From contig CM073328.1 in assembly GCA_037043015.1 (NCBI GenBank), positions 17,209,495 through 17,273,494 on the forward strand: a stretch of 64,000 nucleotides of DNA, written 5' to 3'. The translations under genes and the position numbers were made by a program. How positions within the stretch are numbered: the first letter of the stretch is position 1; every line of letters starts with the position of its first letter. Source of the DNA: Bryum argenteum (Eukaryota > Streptophyta > Bryopsida > Bryales > Bryaceae). Positions 58,236 to 64,000 of the stretch are shown here, piece by piece. The notes below the pieces were generated by a model. The model ran no database searches. It saw only the letters and a program-made list of their open reading frames with translations, and was not told the origin of the DNA.

Positions 58236-58455
58236 TGCTGATTTGGCTGCTACCGATTATTGTTACCGATGAATTTTTGTGAAGTTTCTGAGTTGGTGCG
58301 CGCCGAGGTGACCCCCGACTGACGATAGTAACCAGCCATAGGGTAAGAAACTATTACCGGACACTTAAGCCATCCACCATACTTGGCACGTGGGATTTAT
58401 TATGTTTCAGTAATTAGGAATTAGAGAAACAATCTTTTCACATTTTTGTGATATT

Positions 58456-59390
58456 TTAACCCCTAAAAATCCAGGGGTTTCCTCGACCTCCATAACCAAA
58501 AACTGCCATTTTTCACCTTCGTTGAGAAATGGGGAAATGGAGAAACTTTTTTTTCCGGTTTTAGACTTTGAACCGTAAGATCTTGTACCTAACTTGTATA
58601 CAAAGGACTGGTCAAAATTTCAACCGTTGGATGTTTGTCATTTGTGAGATCATAACAATCAAAGTTTGACCAACACTTTTTTTTGCCTCTGCGTGAGAGG
58701 CATTGTCTAAATGGTGCCAAGGGCAACTTGATGATTGTTATTCCAAATATTTTTCCCTCATTTTTTTTCATGTAGGTAATCAAGTTGGGTATGCTCATGC
58801 AAAATTTTAGAGACCAATTCCACTTTTTGACCTTAATGTAAAATATTTTATGAAAGAAGGTCTAAATACAACCATATAGTAAAAGAAGCACCACGTATGA
58901 TATATTTAGTTTGAGAAAAATCTCGACGGTGAGAAGGTGCATTTATGATAATGTGAATTTTGAAAAAAAGAATCTTGGAAAAAATTCAAAATCTCGAATT
59001 TTGGCAATTTTTGAAAGAAAAAATTGTAAAATTACTAGAAATTGTGAAGATTGTTTTTGAAAGTTTTGGAGGCTGCCCTTGTAAAATTGGTAAACTTTTT
59101 GACTTCGGATACTTTGGAATTTGAATAGTAATTTGGTAATGAACATATTTATAAAAAAAAAAAAACTAAAAAAAATTATTTTAAACTGCCCGTTTAGGAC
59201 TTGAAACCTAAAATTTTTAGGTGAAGGTTATAAAATTAAAATTTGACTTTGAAAATTTTACCACATACACATTACTGTATGGGGAGCACCCAATAAAAAT
59301 CTTAGGCAAAAATATCATTTTAAATGCTTAAAATGAGCTGCCCGAAATCTCAGAAAACCGAATCGGTTTTCCTAGAATTTTAGGGGTTAA
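58456..59390. mobile_element. TTAACCCC-ended element, inverted relative to 6.4 kb copy
   Basis: It begins TTAACCCCTAAAAATCCAGG and ends AATTTTAGGGGTTAA. It aligns as the reverse complement of 6352-7285 over its whole length, including a GATGATTGTTATTCCAAATA stretch. It is non-autonomous. Confidence 0.7.
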
Positions 59391-60200
59391 AGCACTTAGA
59401 TAACTAAATAGAAATTTTATAAAAGCCTATTATGGTTTTACCTGTAACCGAACACTCTGTATAATTATGTGTGCATGGGATACACACAAGGGTCGGTAAA
59501 ATCTAAGAAACAAGTGAGAAAATCTTAAAAAGAGGCTGTCCAATTAGTGTGTGGCGTTTGGTTATGGATGCTTCTATACTATGTGAGTTCTTGTATGTTT
59601 GTTTGCTAACTTGTGATCACTCTATTGTTCTTTCACTATATTTGGGGATATATGTCCCAAAGTATATTTTATAGTATGTTGATTTTTATTTTAGATTTTC
59701 CTTCATTAGTTTTTAGAGGACTACGTGTGTTTCTCAACCTCCAAAAACCAAAAATTGCAATTTCCTGACCACTTGAGGCCCAAGTTCCAACTTGAACTCC
59801 CTTCCAATTCAGAATCACAAGTTCATATACAATTCAATGACTAAAACCAACACATGGACAGGTGTAAAATCTCCAATTGTATGAACACAATAGAATGATA
59901 CGAGAATAAAACAACTGGTATTCATTCACCAATAATCATTACAATGAAGCCATAAGTAGCACAATGCTGATCAATTAGAACAAGTTTGAACTTGAGATAA
60001 TTTATAAACGAAGATCATAGAGCCAGTTGCGCATGGAAGATCATAAAGCCAGTCGTGCATGGGGACGAAATTGTTGTTGCTCAATAATGGATCTCATCCT
60101 AGAATTTGATGGTCGTGAAAACATTTCATCAACCGAAATCTATATATACACACACATAGCACAAAATAAAGTTTGCAAACAATATGAATGATGGAAAACT

Positions 60201-60203
<3 letters not shown>
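59391..60203. other. AT-rich intergenic DNA
   Basis: A short duplication (AAGATCATAGAGCCAGTTGC and AAGATCATAAAGCCAGTCG) lies near 60015-60055. No gene. Confidence 0.4.

Positions 60204-60244
<41 letters not shown>
60204..60244. repeat. (AT)n microsatellite
   Basis: About 40 bp of uninterrupted AT dinucleotides. Confidence 0.95.
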
Positions 60245-60247
<3 letters not shown>

Positions 60248-60310
60248 ACAAATCTTTGTCACAACATCCTGTTATCAAGGAACTACTACTATAACTAGTA
60301 CATGTAATGG

Positions 60311-60420
60311 TACGAAGTGTATCTTTCTGTACAGGAAAATTGTGAGTCACTTCGAAGCTCATAACTACGAAGTGTGTCTTTCTGTACAGGAAAATTGTGA
60401 GTCACTTTGAAGCTCATAAC
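60311..60420. repeat. 55-bp unit, two tandem copies
   Basis: Units 60311-60365 and 60366-60420 share TACGAAGTGT, TTCTGTACAGGAAAATTGTG and GAAGCTCATAAC with two differences. They lie downstream (3' side) of the minus-strand micropeptide array. Confidence 0.9.
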
Positions 60421-60554
60421 TAATCTTGCTCACGAAGCGCAGTCCATTCTTCAGTTGACGAATCTACCGCCGTTGCAGATCGGTGTTGTTGATCGGATCT
60501 ATCAGTCCATAGTTTAGAACTATACTTTTTCTTGATGGGACTGGCAACAACCAA

Positions 60555-60647
60555 TCAATGAAGCTCCAGCACCAATTTCTCATCGTCGCCAACGTTGCTG
60601 CACCAATTGGAGTCACCACCATCGCCAGTGTTGCCTTGTCCAGCCAT
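60555..60647 (-). CDS. Micropeptide P4, family 2 (30 aa)
   Basis: It begins MAGQGNTGDGGDSNWCSNVG and continues DDEKLVLELH. The first 15 residues match P2 and P3 closely; the C terminus is longer and acidic-hydrophobic. It is the last ORF of the minus-strand array, 74 nt after P3. The start follows the CATCAGGCAATGG spacer phrase. Function unknown. Confidence 0.6.
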   Translation of the reverse strand: MAGQGNTGDGGDSNWCSNVGDDEKLVLELH

Positions 60648-60721
60648 TGCCTGATGATTGATCGATGGTGTACACTCAGAATAGACTTGCACTATCAATC
60701 AAGGGCTCTGCACTGTGGCAG

Positions 60722-60790
60722 TCACTTGCCACCGTTGCCAGTAGACCACTTCGAGTCACCACCATCGCCAGCGTTGCCTTGTCCAGCCAT
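60722..60790 (-). CDS. Micropeptide P3, family 2 (22 aa)
   Basis: It begins MAGQGNAGDGGDSKWSTG and ends NGGK. It is identical in protein to P2 although the spacers around the two differ. It is Gly-rich and hydrophilic. The start follows a CATCAGACG phrase. Function unknown. Confidence 0.62.
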   Translation of the reverse strand: MAGQGNAGDGGDSKWSTGNGGK

Positions 60791-60887
60791 CGTCTGATGA
60801 TCGATGGTGAACACTCAGTATAGACTTGTAGCTACAGGAAAACTTGCACTATCAATCATAGGCTTTGAATTGTGGTTCGAAAGTCAG

Positions 60888-60956
60888 TCACTTGCCACCA
60901 TTGCCAGTGGACCACTTCGAGTCACCACCATCGCCAGCGTTGCCTTGTCCAGCCAT
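60888..60956 (-). CDS. Micropeptide P2, family 2 (22 aa)
   Basis: Same protein as P3. Between the two ORFs I see only about two base changes, including a GTT/GGT-type difference near the C terminus (ACCATTGCC versus ACCGTTGCC), which is synonymous. It lies 90 nt after P1. Function unknown. Confidence 0.62.
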   Translation of the reverse strand: MAGQGNAGDGGDSKWSTGNGGK

Positions 60957-61046
60957 CGCCTGATGATCGATGGTATAGCTATATATGGCTACACAGGAAG
61001 ACTGTCTTGCCCTATCAATCAAAGGCTTTGAACTGTGGTTCGAAAG

Positions 61047-61109
61047 TTAGCACTTGCCGGTAGAACACTTTGAACTACCACCATCACCTTCGATGCTCAG
61101 TCCAACCAT
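61047..61109 (-). CDS. Micropeptide P1, family 2 (20 aa)
   Basis: It encodes MVGLSIEGDGGSSKCSTGKC. The EGDGG block matches Q1/Q2 and the SK-x-STG block matches P2/P3, so it bridges the two groups. It is the first ORF after the TATA box. Two Cys residues replace Trp and Gly of P2/P3. Function unknown. Confidence 0.6.
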   Translation of the reverse strand: MVGLSIEGDGGSSKCSTGKC

Positions 61110-61204
61110 AACACTATCAAACGATCTAGAATGAGCGAGTAATCTATGTCGATCAGGCTCTTGGAGGACCTAGCTTGAAGTTGAAGTGAGGAATGTGTTA
61201 GTGG

Positions 61205-61211
61205 ATTTATA
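61205..61211 (-). promoter_or_regulatory. TATA box of the minus-strand micropeptide array
   Basis: On the minus strand AGTATAAATCC lies about 100 nt upstream of the P1 start codon. No other TATA box is evident in the spacers between P1-P4, which favours one transcript for all four ORFs. Confidence 0.6.
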
Positions 61212-61213
61212 CT

Positions 61214-62860
61214 TCTCCAATCCTTGAATGTGCACATTCAATCGATGACTTTCGCGACCTCAATTTGGCCGACTTTTCAAAAAGAATTGGTGGTGACGAC
61301 GCCAACATAATTCAGGAGACGCTTCAGGGGCTGGCGACGCCCCCAGGGGCGAAGGGCACGCCCCTACCTGGCCCTTAATTTAGTTCGGGGCGCGCGGTCC
61401 TTACTCAACGAATGTTGCGGACGACAAAACTGTCGGGATTTTTATGCCGGTATCCGATAGGCATGCCCTTGGGTATGCGGACAAGATTTTTGCCGGAGTA
61501 GAAAATTTCTGTGCATGGGGCAACAACTTTCATCCTCAAATTCCATTCAGCGACTCTTTCTTACCATATGTAACATGATCTAGCATAGTTTCCCATCCTT
61601 TAGTGTAGAATCCTCCAGCTTCCCTTCTGTGTCATTTTGCATTTTCAACGAAGCCATTTTGCACCATGAAGCGCCTGCTGAAAGTTAAAGTGTTAACTCG
61701 ACGGAGAGATCATTGATCGTGAGAATGTGGGGGCAGTTTTGACTGGGACCGTCCTCGTCCTCGAATCTGGTGAAGGATACTGATTGCGGTATTCACGAGG
61801 TGGTTTTTCGCAGGATTAGGTCTCTAAACCATCGCGGTCAACAGGCACATTCTGCGAATGATTTTGAAATTCCTTCATCATGCAGTACGGCGGCGGCTTT
61901 CTGTGACGATTATCATTGGGTTGGATTCCAAATCATGACTGTCTAGTTTTTTATTGTGAAGATCTGGTTTTTACTGTGACAATCACATCCATCCAAGATC
62001 AATCGGAAGACTACAACGTTACAATGCACAGTTCATGGATATTGGTGGTTTATGCAAGAGTTACAGGGGCTTTCTTGCAAATGGGTACTTTCACCTTGTA
62101 TTCTTCAGATATTCATATGATTCTTTCATCCATGTGACATCAGCGAACGTGATGTGCGTGAAAGGAAGCTGAGGTTTGGGGTTTAGAGAGATTCTGCAAA
62201 TGTTCTACTTGTACTTGCTTCACCACAAGAAATATGATAATCATATATTAAAAAGTTCCCATCTGGTGCACTCATCATCGAAGTGAAGCCGTCGTACTCT
62301 ACAGCACAAACCATTCTTTACTCATACGTCATCAAACCAAGCATGTTGTATGTATGCCTGTTGAATATATGATTATAAAAATATTCAGCCTTCCATGTTT
62401 CTCACAAAACTCACTTGCAATACACTTTTAGGAAGCTTGTTCTGTTTTTCAGCCATCAAAATCACACAAAAGGGTGCATACCATCAGATACCACATACTT
62501 CACTAGTTGGCACATCTGAATCATTGGAACAATGTGCACAATGTCAATGAGATCTGTAAGAAATACTAGTGAACATGCAGACGAGGAGTGGTTTGAAGCA
62601 AACAGAATTTTTTGGTCAAAGATCAACAATGGGGTCCGATAAAAAAAGTACGCGGGATCTTTGTTACTATGGAAAGACGCAAAGAAACAATACAGAGAAA
62701 CCCACTGCACGTATCACTAGAATACAAAATAGGATACACTATCAACCGGATTATTATCACATGGGTTTCACATAAATAGTCTACACTAAACGATACATTA
62801 ACAGGCATCTCCTCACAAAAAAGGCGAGTCATGCTCTAGAAACTAAACATGCAGCACACT
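61214..62860. other. Intergenic DNA with a GC-rich stretch
   Basis: 61310-61500 is GC-rich and contains GGCGACGCCCCCAGGGGCG, a strong short hairpin. 61.66-62.15 kb has open stretches without recognised homology. No gene is supported. Confidence 0.4.
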
Positions 62861-64000
62861 CTAAGCAATGGGTGCAGCTTGGGCAGGCGGGACACCTTCA
62901 CTCTCAATCTCGTCTTTGAAAGCTCTCCAGCTATTGTCATCTGATTTCTTGACTTCGGGAGCATCTGTTTGCGGAGTGCTCTCAGCTACACCGCCTTCTG
63001 CAACTGGTGGAGCTTCAACCTGCTCCGCATTTGCAGTGTCCACCTTTGGTTCGTCCGACTGAGTAGCCTCGGAAATTACAGGAACTTCCGCAACAGGGAA
63101 AGCCACTTCCACTGGTCCAGATTCGGCTGGAAGAGACTGTTGCACATGCTCTGGAGCTTCGGAAGAACCAGTTTCTACGTGTAGCGAATCCGCTTTGGAA
63201 CTGTCATCCTCCACAATACCTGACTCTGCAGATTGGGTAGCCTCGGTGACGGCTGGAACCTCGGCGACAGGGGCAGCCACTTCCACAGCTGCAGACTCTA
63301 CTGGAAGAGATTCCTGGACATCGGAATCGCCTGGAGCTGCAGAGGGAGATTCGTCAACAGGAACTGAAATGTCCTCGGCGGCATCATCCTTTCTAACTTC
63401 TGGAGTCCCAGGAATATCGACATGCGAACTTGACTCTGTCGATGGTGTAGCCTCCGTGATCGCAGAAACCTCGGCAACAGGAGCAGCCACTTCCACGGGT
63501 TCAGACTCTACTGGAAGAGACTCCTGAACAGCCTCTTGGGATTCCGAGAATGCAGCGGGAACTTCTTCGACAGGAGCTGAAATCTCATCGGCAGGATGAT
63601 CAGCTGCTGAAGTCTCCGGAACATCCTTCTGTGTGGTCTCAGCCTGTACAGAACTTGCGGTTTCAACTGGTATAGCTTCTGTGATCGCAGGAACCTCGGC
63701 AACAGGAGAAGCCACTTCCACGGCTTCAGTCTCTACTGGAAGAGACTCCTGCACTTCTCGTGATTCCGCTGGAGCTGAAATCACCTCGGTTGGATCAGCC
63801 TCTTCAGCTCCTGGGGTCTCTGGAACATCCTTCTCTGCAGTCTCAGCCTGTACAGAGCTTGCATCGTCCGATGGCGTGGTTTCTGTGATCGCGGGATCCT
63901 CGGCAACAGGAGGAGCCACTTCCACAGCCTCAGACTCTACTGGAAGAGACTCCTGAACCTCCCGTGATTCCGAGAATGTATCGGGGACATCTGCAACTGG
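62861..64000 (-). CDS. Acidic Glu/Val/Pro/Ala-rich repeat protein, N terminus outside the window
   Basis: The frame is open from the right edge to a stop at 62861, giving 379 visible residues. Five repeats of roughly 27 residues follow the pattern VQESLPVES-x-x-VEVA-x-PVAEV then A-[IV]-TEAT, separated by variable linkers of 30-45 residues. Positive charges are scarce and no membrane segment or fold signature is visible, so the region should be disordered. The C terminus (NSWRAFKDEIESEGVPP) is not repetitive and may be a docking segment. I do not recognise the family. Introns upstream of the window edge are possible. Confidence 0.75.
   Translation of the reverse strand, partial: PVADVPDTFSESREVQESLPVESEAVEVAPPVAEDPAITETTPSDDASSVQAETAEKDVPETPGAEEADPTEVISAPAESREVQESLPVETEAVEVASPVAEVPAITEAIPVETASSVQAETTQKDVPETSAADHPADEISAPVEEVPAAFSESQEAVQESLPVESEPVEVAAPVAEVSAITEATPSTESSSHVDIPGTPEVRKDDAAEDISVPVDESPSAAPGDSDVQESLPVESAAVEVAAPVAEVPAVTEATQSAESGIVEDDSSKADSLHVETGSSEAPEHVQQSLPAESGPVEVAFPVAEVPVISEATQSDEPKVDTANAEQVEAPPVAEGGVAESTPQTDAPEVKKSDDNSWRAFKDEIESEGVPPAQAAPIA

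Larger units (their letters stand above)
57185..58330 (-). repeat. Tandem unit 2 of the single-micropeptide locus
   Basis: Second copy of the 54800-56040 unit, separated from it by AT-rich DNA and a MITE. Promoter, leader and ORF are retained. Confidence 0.75.

Noticed and set aside
62569-62775. Plus-strand 68-codon frame near the last gene
   Set aside because: It shows no homology and lies in the 3' flank of the minus-strand acidic repeat protein gene.

Overview
This is plant nuclear DNA. The evidence is two spliced genes of plant type (an RGLG-type ubiquitin ligase and COG3), a captured exon of plant plastid enoyl-ACP reductase, GT-AG introns, many MITE-like elements and TATA-led promoters. 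I cannot name the species. Intron-poor genes and a Plavaka-like transposon hint at a non-seed land plant, but that is a guess.

Layout. 1-9.6 kb is mostly AT-rich intergenic DNA with two TTAACCCC-ended elements, one TIR element, a diverged micropeptide gene (3.76-3.86 kb, minus) and a scrap of the RGLG gene (4.7 kb). 9.6-12.4 kb is the first micropeptide array (A), followed by a GATG-rich satellite. 14.6-24.1 kb looks like one large cut-and-paste transposon. It has inverted subterminal repeats, a decayed Plavaka-like transposase on plus, and captured exons of LKR/SDH and enoyl-ACP reductase on minus. 24.8-41.6 kb holds three more array copies (B, C, D), 3.5-4.4 kb each and dispersed in direct orientation. 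A fifth copy (E, 43.0-44.6 kb) is split, with an SVIP-like gene lying between its halves. 45.1-53.0 kb carries RGLG (minus) and COG3 (plus). 54.8-58.3 kb holds two tandem single-micropeptide genes (minus). 60.5-61.2 kb holds a four-ORF micropeptide array (minus). The window ends inside a gene for an acidic Glu/Val/Pro/Ala-rich repeat protein (minus).

The main discovery candidate is a set of 22 tiny ORFs of 17-35 codons. They are strung in groups of up to four behind one TATA box, and their reading frames are kept across copies while the spacers drift. Family 1 has the core [ST]-[DN]-[TS]-[YF]-[NHR]-P; its longest class ends in a PV-x-WPVGRPV tail. Family 2 has the core G-D-G-G-x-S-x-[WY/C]. 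None has a signal peptide. The layout recalls animal polycistronic micropeptide genes such as tarsal-less/polished rice. That comparison concerns architecture only and does not claim homology.
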